From NCBI GenBank assembly GCA_003482695.1, contig DMYC01000047.1, positions 1 to 12,368 of the forward strand: a DNA stretch of 12,368 nt, in the 5' to 3' direction. The notes beneath the pieces are model-generated. The model had not been told where the DNA came from. It searched no databases and worked only from the letters and a program-made list of their open reading frames with translations. Shown in pieces: positions 1 through 6,782 of this stretch; the first letter of the stretch is position 1, and each line of letters opens with the position of its first letter. The DNA is from Clostridiales bacterium UBA8960 (lineage in GTDB: Bacteria > Bacillota > Clostridia > Peptostreptococcales > Acidaminobacteraceae). The position numbers and the translations under genes are program-made.

Positions 1-667
1 TCTCATAGGTTGCGAGAAAAGTCATCACACCTGTGGAAGGTGCCATCGGATAAGCGCAGTAAAAACTGATTCCGGCTGCCAATGCCCCTAGAGCAACGGC
101 TTGATTACCACCAATCAACATTCTACTCTCTTTCTTCTCTGGTGGTGTGTGAAGTTTTGATGAAGCATCAAAGCCAAATTCAGCCGCTTTTACATTTTCA
201 ATATTGACATCTTCTGGCCATTTGGTGTTTCTCACTTTCTCCAGTGATTCCCTTTCAATGCCAAACATATTAAGCACACTGCCCACTGCTGCCATTGAGT
301 AGGCATTCTTCGATTTGGTATGTGCCAATAGTGCCTCTTTATTGTATGTGATTACTTTTTTCATTTCAGATTCCGTAAGGTAGGCTTCCGGTGCAATCAA
401 GAGCCCGTCATTTGACATTTGGCTACTTGAATGTTCATAGGCTTCCTTGTTTAGCGCAATAAATATATCCGCTGACTCAACCGTTGCGAACACCACCTCG
501 TCACTCACAACGATCGTAGAATAATTATAGCCACCTCGTACTCGAGACATATAATTCTTATAAGAAAATATTTCATAACCATGTTGTTTGAGTATTTTTT
601 CTATAAAGGACTCCACCGTATTGATGCCTTCACCTGCAGCGCCTGCTACAACAATCGTTTTTTTCAT
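1..667 (-). CDS. 2-oxoacid:acceptor oxidoreductase, fused gamma-alpha subunit (5' part)
   Basis: The first 222 residues are visible; the rest lies beyond the left edge. The enzyme family oxidatively decarboxylates a 2-oxoacid (2-oxoglutarate, pyruvate or a branched-chain analogue) to an acyl-CoA and reduces ferredoxin in the cytoplasm. Residues 1 to about 175 form the gamma domain, with the N-terminal loop GAAGEGINT (9-17) and SRVRGGYNYS (41-50). After a short linker the alpha (pyrimidine-binding) domain begins at GGNQAVALGALAAG (186-199) and runs into YPMAPST (206-212), the usual signature of the alpha subunit start. This gamma-then-alpha fusion is typical of KorA-like subunits; the beta subunit should follow downstream, outside the window. 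The start ATG at 665-667 has a good AAAGGAG ribosome site five bases upstream. The substrate cannot be decided from this part, so no symbol is given. Confidence 0.88.
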   Translation of the reverse strand, partial: MKKTIVVAGAAGEGINTVESFIEKILKQHGYEIFSYKNYMSRVRGGYNYSTIVVSDEVVFATVESADIFIALNKEAYEHSSSQMSNDGLLIAPEAYLTESEMKKVITYNKEALLAHTKSKNAYSMAAVGSVLNMFGIERESLEKVRNTKWPEDVNIENVKAAEFGFDASSKLHTPPEKKESRMLIGGNQAVALGALAAGISFYCAYPMAPSTGVMTFLATYE

Positions 668-748
668 AAAAACTCCTTTGAATATTAATAGTGTATTTAT
701 ACCTAATCCAAATCAAAACATGCACATATTACAAAAGTTTATAATAAT

Positions 749-783
749 GAAAGGGACTCCTTTTAATAAAGAGAGCCCCTTTC
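749..783 (-). terminator. Hairpin terminator after the 788-1363 gene
   Basis: Read on the minus strand, arms GAAAGGGGCTC and GAGTCCCTTTC pair over 11 positions (one G-U pair) around a 13-base loop, starting only a few bases after the stop of the 788-1363 gene. The tail is AT-rich but is not a clean T run, so termination may be incomplete and could allow some read-through into the oxidoreductase gene. Confidence 0.6.
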
Positions 784-787
784 TTCT

Positions 788-1363
788 TCATTTGTATATA
801 AAGCGTAAAATTGCATGAATCAAACGATCAATCATCTTAATTTCTTTGTTGTGCTCTTTTAACGTGACAAACAATAGGGTAAACACTTCCCACAGAAATA
901 CCCATCCACCAATGAAAATGCCTTCTTTCATAATCAACAAAACAATATTTTCGCCTTGAGGGTACGAAAAATAACCCAAGAATAGAAACAGCATGGATAA
1001 AACAAGATTATTGACGACTTTCCGTATAATCTCTTGTTGCAACTTTTTTGCGCGTCTGAACTGGAAGCGATAAAAGTTGTCATATGCTTCTCTCAACATC
1101 TTTTCTTTTACAGGATTGTTCGCTTCAACCGGAAGATAAAGCTCTATGATTAGACCGTATTTTAGTGGAATATCAGAAGATGAATCTCTAACAAAATCAT
1201 CGAACTCATCTTCTATATCCCTTTTCTTAAAGGGTGATGGATCCCATTCATCATAGACATCATCATAAGAATCTAACGATACGTCAATAATGTAGCCATT
1301 TTCATCTGGATCAAATCGATATGCTTCTTGGTAATACTTTTGTGGTTTTTTCTGTTTTCCCAT
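788..1363 (-). CDS. Small membrane protein of unknown function with acidic N-terminal region
   Basis: A 191-residue protein that I cannot assign to a named family. Residues 1 to about 110 are soluble and very acidic in the first half, with an Asp/Tyr/Glu-rich stretch at 27-62 that contains DEWDPSPFKKRD (38-49); then DIPLKYGLIIELYLP (64-78) and a basic amphipathic helix (about 85-115, RFQFRRAKKLQQ). Two hydrophobic segments follow, about 117-134 and 140-167, leaving a short basic C-terminal tail. This fits an integral membrane protein with both ends in the cytoplasm. The start ATG has AGAGGT upstream and lies 12 bases after the aminopeptidase stop, so the two genes are probably co-transcribed. 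A role linked to peptide use or to the envelope would be a guess from context only. Confidence 0.7.
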   Translation of the reverse strand: MGKQKKPQKYYQEAYRFDPDENGYIIDVSLDSYDDVYDEWDPSPFKKRDIEDEFDDFVRDSSSDIPLKYGLIIELYLPVEANNPVKEKMLREAYDNFYRFQFRRAKKLQQEIIRKVVNNLVLSMLFLFLGYFSYPQGENIVLLIMKEGIFIGGWVFLWEVFTLLFVTLKEHNKEIKMIDRLIHAILRFIYK

Positions 1364-1375
1364 ATAAGACCTCTT

Positions 1376-2602
1376 CTAGAAAACAAAATTGCCGTCCTTG
1401 AAGATTTGGATGTGCTCTCCTGACTGCGTTATTCCAACGATGCTTAAATCTTCCGTCCCCACCATGAAATCTTCGTGAGTAATTGAATCGTTGATGCCGT
1501 TTGCTAGTAGCGTTTGGCTATCCATCGTTTCTCCACCTTTAAAGCAAACTGGATACGCTTTTCCGAGTGCTAAATGGCAAGATGCGTTTTCATCAAATAA
1601 TGTATTATAAAATAGTATACCCATATTTGATATTGGGCTATCATACTGTACAAGTGCGACTTCACCTAAGTACATAGACCCCTCATCCGTCTCAAGCAAT
1701 CGTTTAAGCTGCTCAAATCCAACTTCCGCTTTATACGATACCACCTTGCCTTTTTCAAAAGTCAACTCAAATCGATCGATCAAACTTCCATTGAAGTTAA
1801 GTGGCATGGCGCTTACCACACGGCCATTTACTCCATCCCGTTTAGGGGCTGTGAACACCTCTTCTGTTGGCATATTGGCGATAAACTCATGACCATCCGG
1901 TGTTAAGTCAGATCCGCCGAGCCAAATATGTCCCTCAGGCAACTCTATATGGAGATCTGTACCAAGGCCATTTGTGTAATGCAATGAAGCCAGATTGAGT
2001 GCATTTAGCTTTGCCATACGGCGCTTTAAAGATTGTTTATGGCTTTCCCAAGCTGCAACCGGGTCAGCTTCATTCACTCTGACCGCTTCATAAATAGCAT
2101 CCCATAATTTATACATCGCTTCTTTTTCATCAGATTCTGGAAATACTTTCTTAGCCCAAGCTGGTGTAGGTACGGATGCTACACACTCGACATTTTCATT
2201 GTTCATCATTCTCTTTCTATACTCCGCAACTTCAGAACTGAACACCCTAGAAAACTTCTGGATTCTAACTGGGTCTACATCTTTTAAATTTTCTGGATCT
2301 GAAGCCGATATAGAAAGAAAAGCAGCATCTTGTCTAACATATGACAGATAAAACTCTTTTTGCCAAGAAGGCATTGTGTCGAAGAGATCATCTGCCCCCT
2401 TCAAATATCTGATTTTGGATACAACCTCATCGCTCCATAATACAGCGACATCTTTGGCGCCTGAATCAAATGCAACTTCAACTATCGCTCTTGCAAATTC
2501 TGAACACTCAATCGGTGTTCTTAAAACGAGAATTTGATCTTTTTTTAAATTAATCCCTGTTTTTACTAGTAATTCAGCGTATTTTTTTAATCGATCGCTC
2601 AT
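1376..2602 (-). CDS. M29-family metallo-aminopeptidase (AmpS/PepS type)
   Basis: A full-length 408-residue member of the M29 (thermophilic) aminopeptidase family, cytoplasmic enzymes that remove N-terminal residues from peptides using two metal ions. Length and order match AmpS/PepS/aminopeptidase T. The expected metal ligands are all present: E248 (NMPTEEVFTAPKRDG), E314 (GEVALV), H343 (ENASCHLALGKAY), H376 and D378 (SITHEDFMVG), with the conserved Tyr at 350. This spacing agrees with the known family positions, shifted by about two residues. The start ATG follows a GAGGAG site seven bases upstream (spacer TCTAATAT less its overlap with the ATG). The gene has its own likely promoter at 2647-2676, and a palindrome covers the transcription start, so control by a repressor, perhaps the neighbouring MarR protein, is plausible. 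It heads a two-gene unit with the membrane protein downstream. Annotated relatives are named ampS, pepS or 'leucyl aminopeptidase'; I give no symbol. Confidence 0.93.
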   Translation of the reverse strand: MSDRLKKYAELLVKTGINLKKDQILVLRTPIECSEFARAIVEVAFDSGAKDVAVLWSDEVVSKIRYLKGADDLFDTMPSWQKEFYLSYVRQDAAFLSISASDPENLKDVDPVRIQKFSRVFSSEVAEYRKRMMNNENVECVASVPTPAWAKKVFPESDEKEAMYKLWDAIYEAVRVNEADPVAAWESHKQSLKRRMAKLNALNLASLHYTNGLGTDLHIELPEGHIWLGGSDLTPDGHEFIANMPTEEVFTAPKRDGVNGRVVSAMPLNFNGSLIDRFELTFEKGKVVSYKAEVGFEQLKRLLETDEGSMYLGEVALVQYDSPISNMGILFYNTLFDENASCHLALGKAYPVCFKGGETMDSQTLLANGINDSITHEDFMVGTEDLSIVGITQSGEHIQIFKDGNFVF

Positions 2603-2614
2603 ATTAGACTCCTC

Positions 2615-2646
2615 AAAAAAAAATTAGGATAGGACTATCCTAATTT
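2615..2646 (-). terminator. Perfect palindrome: marR terminator and possible operator
   Basis: Two perfect 12-base arms (AAATTAGGATAG and CTATCCTAATTT) lie around two bases at 2621-2646. On the minus strand a T run follows, reaching the ribosome site of the aminopeptidase. It lies downstream of the MarR gene and can end its transcript. It also directly abuts the -10 box of the promoter at 2647-2676, so the start point falls inside it, which is where a repressor operator would be. A transcript started there would lack part of the left arm and should escape the hairpin. Confidence 0.7.
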
Positions 2647-2676
2647 ATCGTAACACACGCACCCTCATTTTTTCAA
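2647..2676 (-). promoter_or_regulatory. Promoter for the aminopeptidase unit
   Basis: On the minus strand: -35 TTGAAA (2671-2676), an 18-base spacer, then -10 TACGAT (2647-2652) preceded by TG with one base between, an extended -10. It lies between the MarR stop and the palindrome and would start transcription about 40 bases before the aminopeptidase ATG. Confidence 0.55.
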
Positions 2677-2688
2677 ATTAAAGTTCTA

Positions 2689-3132
2689 TTAGATAAATGC
2701 ATCAAATATCTCATTGATCCCTTTCAAATGCGCTTCCAATTTTTCCAGTTTATCGTCTTCAATTGCGTCAAACTGTTCTTTTAAATAGGCGACAGCATAC
2801 TGTTTGTGTTTTTCGACTTGTTTCTTACCATTTGCTGTCAATGAAATATGGACAACACGGCGGTCTTTTTTTGAAGGTTGTCTCTTCAAATATCCCAATT
2901 TGATAAGTTTGTCCACTAAAGGTGTCAAATTTGAATTGATGACATGAATTTCTCTGCTGATTTCTGACATGGTCAATTGTTTTGTTTTGGCGAGCAATAA
3001 TAGTATCTGAACATGTGACGGGTACAGGTCATCAAGTTTGTAAAGTTCATTCTCTCTCAAGAGTTTTTTGTTCAGTATCGGCACCAAGGTTAAAAAATCG
3101 CCCAATATTCGTTCCACAGTTTCTTCTCTCAA
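2689..3132 (-). CDS. MarR-family transcriptional regulator
   Basis: A 147-residue winged helix-turn-helix protein of usual MarR length. A long helical N-terminal region is followed by PSHVQILLLLAKTKQLTMSEIS, the recognition region HVINSNLTPLVDKLIKLGYL, the wing with the family motif KKDRRVVHISLTANGKK, and a C-terminal dimerisation helix. MarR dimers bind AT-rich palindromes and usually repress their own gene and a neighbour. The start chosen is TTG at 3130-3132, because the AGAAAGGAG site (3141-3149) leaves eight bases before it; the longer GTG start at 3139-3141 overlaps the site itself. Candidate operators are the palindrome in its own promoter (3157-3174) and the one over the aminopeptidase start (2621-2646). 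The two sequences differ, so at most one may be its true target. The effector is unknown. Confidence 0.88.
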   Translation of the reverse strand: MREETVERILGDFLTLVPILNKKLLRENELYKLDDLYPSHVQILLLLAKTKQLTMSEISREIHVINSNLTPLVDKLIKLGYLKRQPSKKDRRVVHISLTANGKKQVEKHKQYAVAYLKEQFDAIEDDKLEKLEAHLKGINEIFDAFI

Positions 3133-3140
3133 TTTATCCA

Positions 3141-3149
3141 CTCCTTTCT
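3141..3149 (-). promoter_or_regulatory. Ribosome binding site that fixes the MarR start
   Basis: AGAAAGGAG on the minus strand. Its last G is the first base of the possible GTG start, which therefore has no spacer, while the TTG three codons later lies eight bases away, the usual distance. Confidence 0.6.
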
Positions 3150-3156
3150 ACATGAT

Positions 3157-3194
3157 TTGTTATATATATACCAAGATATCCTTTATTCAATAAT
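3157..3194 (-). promoter_or_regulatory. MarR gene promoter with operator-like palindrome
   Basis: On the minus strand TTGAAT is followed after about 16 bases by a TATATATATA tract that can serve as the -10. The tract lies in the imperfect palindrome TTGGTATATATATAACAA (3157-3174; eight of nine pairs match), which resembles the AT-rich palindromes bound by MarR proteins. Binding there would block the promoter, that is, autorepression. Confidence 0.45.
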
Positions 3195-3221
3195 AATAAT
3201 CACTTATTTTCAAAAAAACAC

Positions 3222-3266
3222 AAAAAAACTTGTTAATCACCTAAAACTGGGCATTCAACAAGTTTT
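3222..3266 (-). terminator. Terminator of the kinase/phosphatase operon
   Basis: On the minus strand, arms AAAACTTGTT and AACAAGTTTT (10 perfect pairs) enclose a 22-base loop just after the phosphatase stop. The right arm runs into TTTTTTT and, after GTG, a second T run. Confidence 0.75.
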
Positions 3267-3267
3267 C

Positions 3268-4728
3268 TTATTTCATTATAATTCGGATGGGTAGTCCAAA
3301 TGCAAAAAAGGTCACACCGTGCTTTAAAGTCAGTGTTTTTCCAGGTGGTATTTCATTCTGTGCACTTCCAAAGGCCTGCCATGTATGTTGCGTCTTATTG
3401 ATAATGCCCCATATTTTTGGATGTTTTTCATGTTGAGTCACAGATCCGACGAGAGGGTTGTGATCGCCAAACAGCACCATCATTTGGTGCAGATGCAAAC
3501 TCGAATTGTGAAACGTTTCAAATCGGCCTATGGACGTTTCCAAAGTCAATTTATGATCCTCAGTTCCATCTGAGTAATAAAAAAACTGCTCCCCATAATC
3601 ATATCTAAGTTTAATCTGTAAATTCATCAACCTGTCTTTAGCATTCTCACATGTTAAGCCATCCACTGAATCGCCGATCCATTGTACGATCCACTCATTT
3701 AATCTGGCATCTGTGAGTTTGACCGTTTCAGAAGATCCGATCCAATCTACGAGATGATCCTCTGTGTCATAAACCATTCTCTTAAGTGTCAAATGCCTTG
3801 GCACAAGCCATGCATTACGCTTAAATGCCTCAACCATCAAAATCGCCATTTCGATTTTCTTGTTTAATGTTGTCTCCGATAATGCACCAAGCGTCTTGTA
3901 TGGCAAAGGATTCTCACCCGTCCATACAACAAGTTCATTTGGATCTGCCTTTAATGTCATTTCGTCAAGCATGACGTTTTTTACGTTTTTCCAGAGTACG
4001 ACGGTACAATCATCTTTAGAAAAGCAAGCCACATTAAGCAACATTTCTGGCAGCTTTTGTTCGATGTCATCCAGTTTTGCAAGGTTTAGATAAAAGTTCG
4101 CATCATCATAATAATCATAAGGATAAGCGTTCTCCACGCCATCTGTGGCAAGCACAACCATATGGATGCTTTCCTCCAGCGCCATGCTGAAACTTTTCAT
4201 AAAGAGCCAAGCCCTATCTTGTGCAAGTGAATTTGTCAAATGCGTCGAAGCATAATCATCTTTAGGAATTGGAAAATACACGACCCCATCTTCATAAATG
4301 GTGGCGATTTTTCCATCACCCAACTGAAGAAAAAAAAGCCTATTCTCCGTGCGAATCGCAACAAGCAAAGTGCAACCGAACTGCGTTTTGTCTTCAAATT
4401 CGGCTTCTAGCTGTATTCTCTGTAGCCATGCTTCGTGAATCGCCATAGCCAAATTTTCATCGAGATCAAATTCTATGCTTTCGATAGGTGTTGATGCATC
4501 CCAGTTCATAAAGTATGCTTTACATAGAGATAAAGCCACATCAACGGCTATTTTTGAACCCCGCTCGCTGTGACAATGAAGTTCACCGCCATGGCCGTCA
4601 CTGACCGCTATGATTTGTATGCCGTTATTCAAGTTCTCATACCCAAACGCATCTTGATTGGGTTTGTTTTTTTTAAGGTGCGTCGGCCCTATCACCGACG
4701 CACCATATGGTTTAAATAGCGTATTCAT
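3268..4728 (-). CDS. PP2C-type protein phosphatase with C-terminal FHA-like module
   Basis: A 486-residue protein. Residues 5-250 form a PP2C domain, a metal-dependent Ser/Thr phosphatase: NQDAF (24-28), SDGHGG (43-48), GCTLL (118-122), LGDGK (136-140), ATDGV (194-198) and KDDCTVV (238-244). All metal-binding aspartates (D26, D44, D196, D240) are present, so it should be active. Residues about 250-375 are a largely helical region I cannot place. Residues about 377-486 match the C-terminal module of the kinase two genes upstream (GEQFFY, HNSSLHLHQM, HEKHPKIWGIIN, then W and a Gly-rich beta end), but the zinc-ribbon cysteines are missing. The ATG at 4726-4728 overlaps the VWA stop by one base (TGATG), which implies translational coupling; a longer in-frame start at 4836 lies inside the VWA gene and is unlikely. 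No signal peptide or membrane segment: cytoplasmic. It probably reverses phosphorylation by the co-encoded kinase. Confidence 0.88.
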   Translation of the reverse strand: MNTLFKPYGASVIGPTHLKKNKPNQDAFGYENLNNGIQIIAVSDGHGGELHCHSERGSKIAVDVALSLCKAYFMNWDASTPIESIEFDLDENLAMAIHEAWLQRIQLEAEFEDKTQFGCTLLVAIRTENRLFFLQLGDGKIATIYEDGVVYFPIPKDDYASTHLTNSLAQDRAWLFMKSFSMALEESIHMVVLATDGVENAYPYDYYDDANFYLNLAKLDDIEQKLPEMLLNVACFSKDDCTVVLWKNVKNVMLDEMTLKADPNELVVWTGENPLPYKTLGALSETTLNKKIEMAILMVEAFKRNAWLVPRHLTLKRMVYDTEDHLVDWIGSSETVKLTDARLNEWIVQWIGDSVDGLTCENAKDRLMNLQIKLRYDYGEQFFYYSDGTEDHKLTLETSIGRFETFHNSSLHLHQMMVLFGDHNPLVGSVTQHEKHPKIWGIINKTQHTWQAFGSAQNEIPPGKTLTLKHGVTFFAFGLPIRIIMK

Positions 4729-5405
4729 CACCAATCGATCTCCTCGACGACAAGATCCGTTTCCATAGTTGGTGGCGGTGGCAACATCCCTTTCATCGGA
4801 TTGATGGACGCATTGGTAGCAGCCGTTGAAGCCCATCTAATGTAGTTTTTTAGTTCAGAAGCATTTTTGGCTTTAAGGGGTTTTAACTCACCTCGAAAAC
4901 TGTCCCCTATAAATTCTTGAAGCACATCTACATCTGTTTCAGAGCCAATGGCGATGGAAATTCGTATCGCTTTTCCGCCCCATTTTGTCGCTTTCAGCTT
5001 TTTGAGTCCAGCTTCATAGTCGTCGGTTGGCATACCATCTGATAGAAGAATCATAACCGGCTGGTAGCCTCTTTCGCCTTGGAAGTCGCTCGTCAATTTT
5101 TCTGCAAGCATCTCAAAACCTCTCCCCATATCTGTAACGCCTTTTGTACTGATGTTATCCCAAGTGAAATCTCTGATGTCGACATTTTTTTTCAGCCATC
5201 TCGCACCTGTGGAAAATGATAACGCATGTACTTTAGTTGAGCCTTCCGCCTCTCTCGCAATTGCCCGGATATGAGGTATTGCCTCTCGTATTGCATTATT
5301 AAGCGTCTCAACTTTACCACCATAACTCATCGAATCCGATGCGTCTATGATGAAGAATAAATGCAAATCTCTGTTTCCCATTTTACCATCTCTTTCAATC
5401 GTCAT
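4728..5405 (-). CDS. VWA-domain protein, TerY-like
   Basis: A 225-residue soluble protein that is almost entirely one von Willebrand factor A domain, a metal-dependent protein-binding fold. The MIDAS residues are complete: DASDS (D21, S23, S25), T91 in GVTDMGRGF, and D123 in LLSDGMPTDD. It matches small TerY-type proteins of tellurite/stress-associated clusters, and the residues RISIAIGSETDVDVLQEF (148-165) fit the last beta strand and helix. A tail from about 200 holds GMLPPPPTMETD and an acidic end (EEIDW), which looks like a flexible docking or phosphorylation tail. The start ATG has AGGAGG five bases upstream and lies nine bases after the kinase stop. Placed between kinase and phosphatase genes, it is likely their shared scaffold or substrate. 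I infer this from the triad arrangement; no direct evidence for tellurite resistance exists here. Confidence 0.88.
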   Translation of the reverse strand: MTIERDGKMGNRDLHLFFIIDASDSMSYGGKVETLNNAIREAIPHIRAIAREAEGSTKVHALSFSTGARWLKKNVDIRDFTWDNISTKGVTDMGRGFEMLAEKLTSDFQGERGYQPVMILLSDGMPTDDYEAGLKKLKATKWGGKAIRISIAIGSETDVDVLQEFIGDSFRGELKPLKAKNASELKNYIRWASTAATNASINPMKGMLPPPPTMETDLVVEEIDW

Positions 5406-5414
5406 AACTTCCTC

Positions 5415-6767
5415 CTATTTCTCAGCTTGAGCTGACTTATTCTCGCGTTTTATGCCTATTCTCAAATTGGCGACCAAATCGCCAAGGTAGACTTCCAGAC
5501 CCTCTTTGATCGGAATGACACCCTCTTTATAAATTTCTTTCATGTCGCCCTCTTTATTCTGATAACGCCACGTTTCATCCGATAGATTTTTAATGCCCCA
5601 AACATCAGGATGTCTTGGGTGAACTTCCACTTTCAGGTACGGTGAATCATAATCCATGATATTGCTGTCCTTTATTTGACTTGTGAAAAGTGTCGTATCA
5701 TGGCTCAATATCATGACGCGATCACCTATACGCATTCTTGGCGGCAATGTCGAGATCGATTTTTTACATTTTGGACAATGTGCAGGATGATTTATATTTG
5801 CTTTATCATAGAATAGTTGTTCTCCGCAATCATAGCAGTACATTAACGAAGCTCTCAACCTTGAGAGATCCTGAATCCATATACTTTCACGAACACGATG
5901 GTTCGAATCTTGAAGCCCCACTGTAAACGCCTCAATGAATCGTTTTCTGATAAAATCAGGATAATAAGGCCAGTACGCATCCGCAATATCTTTTTTGCCC
6001 TTAACAGGTCGATTCGTCTCATCCACAGGATCGTAGATAAAAACTGGATTGACACCATACAAATCCACTAGCGCTTCGTAATCCGCAATTTCAATATCGT
6101 ATTCCCGCTTCCCCTGAAGCGGATGCTGTAAATGAAGCATTCTGAAAATGACGACCGCAAGTGAAAATAAATCGGTCTGAGAACTCGGAGGCACTTCTCC
6201 TCTAACGACTTCAGGCGCCATAAACCCATGTGTTCCCCAAATATCTTCCGCTTTTTCAAGGCTATCAAAAGTGACGTTGTCATTATCACATATAAGCACA
6301 TCACCCGTCTCAAAATCGACAAACAAATTGCCAAAAGAGATGTCTCTGTAGCACAGCCCGCTAAGGTGAAGTTCATTGAAACCGTGTGCCATGCGGATAC
6401 ATGCATCAATAATGGGTTCGAATCGCTTGACTTTTACTTCGCCTCCAAAAAAATGCGCAAGCTTCGTATAGCGTTTCGTATCAATTAGTGGCATGATATA
6501 TCCAAAGTTATCCTTCGATTCTCCTTCGACGATGGCGAGCGGCCAAATGAACTTATCACTTGGTGCCCCTTTCTCAATCAACATTTCTATTGCTCTAAAC
6601 TGATCAGCTGTGGAAGAGGTTTGATTATACCACTTGAGTGCGTACATCGAGTCCCCTTCTGAGACTAAATAGACATTACCTTGTCCTCCACCACCGATTT
6701 CTTTTAATACTCTAAATCGCCTTTCAAATGACGAAACGGTTTCACCGTTCTTTAATAGATCCGACAT
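5415..6767 (-). CDS. Ser/Thr-type protein kinase with zinc ribbon and FHA-like C-terminus
   Basis: A 450-residue protein. Residues about 15-300 form a protein kinase fold: nucleotide loop IGGGGQGNVY (24-33), the ATP-binding lysine K45 in ALKWY, catalytic loop YRDISFGN (140-147) with D142 and N147, metal-binding CDND (160-163), GFMAPE (181-186) and TDLFSLAVVIF (198-208). HRD is replaced by YRD, the usual Lys two residues after the Asp by Ser, and DFG by DND; this set recurs in bacterial kinases next to VWA and PP2C genes as I remember them, so activity is likely. A four-cysteine zinc ribbon follows (CYDC 311-314, CPKC 331-334), then an all-beta region (345-440) with HPRHPDVWGIKN that resembles a degenerate FHA domain and matches the phosphatase C-terminus. 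No membrane segment. The ATG has AAGGAGG five bases upstream and lies 15 bases after the membrane-protein stop. Confidence 0.9.
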   Translation of the reverse strand: MSDLLKNGETVSSFERRFRVLKEIGGGGQGNVYLVSEGDSMYALKWYNQTSSTADQFRAIEMLIEKGAPSDKFIWPLAIVEGESKDNFGYIMPLIDTKRYTKLAHFFGGEVKVKRFEPIIDACIRMAHGFNELHLSGLCYRDISFGNLFVDFETGDVLICDNDNVTFDSLEKAEDIWGTHGFMAPEVVRGEVPPSSQTDLFSLAVVIFRMLHLQHPLQGKREYDIEIADYEALVDLYGVNPVFIYDPVDETNRPVKGKKDIADAYWPYYPDFIRKRFIEAFTVGLQDSNHRVRESIWIQDLSRLRASLMYCYDCGEQLFYDKANINHPAHCPKCKKSISTLPPRMRIGDRVMILSHDTTLFTSQIKDSNIMDYDSPYLKVEVHPRHPDVWGIKNLSDETWRYQNKEGDMKEIYKEGVIPIKEGLEVYLGDLVANLRIGIKRENKSAQAEK

Positions 6768-6782
6768 GTCGACCTCCTTTTA

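Noticed and set aside
588..818. Open frame on the plus strand across the oxidoreductase start
   Set aside because: It runs antisense to a clear gene and through its promoter and the hairpin; no ribosome site and no protein-like pattern.
4728..4730. TGA as a tryptophan codon (mycoplasma code)
   Set aside because: TGA ends the VWA and membrane-protein genes exactly where the next ribosome site or ATG begins, and Trp is written TGG throughout.
4729..4836. Upstream extension of the phosphatase to a start at 4836
   Set aside because: It would overlap the VWA gene by over 100 bases, has no ribosome site and encodes a Cys-rich stretch foreign to PP2C; the coupled TGATG start fits better.
3268..6767. 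Classic tellurite-resistance (Ter) cluster
   Set aside because: Only the TerY-like VWA, kinase and phosphatase are present; no TerC, TerD, TerB or ATP-grasp genes in the window, so a resistance label would overreach.
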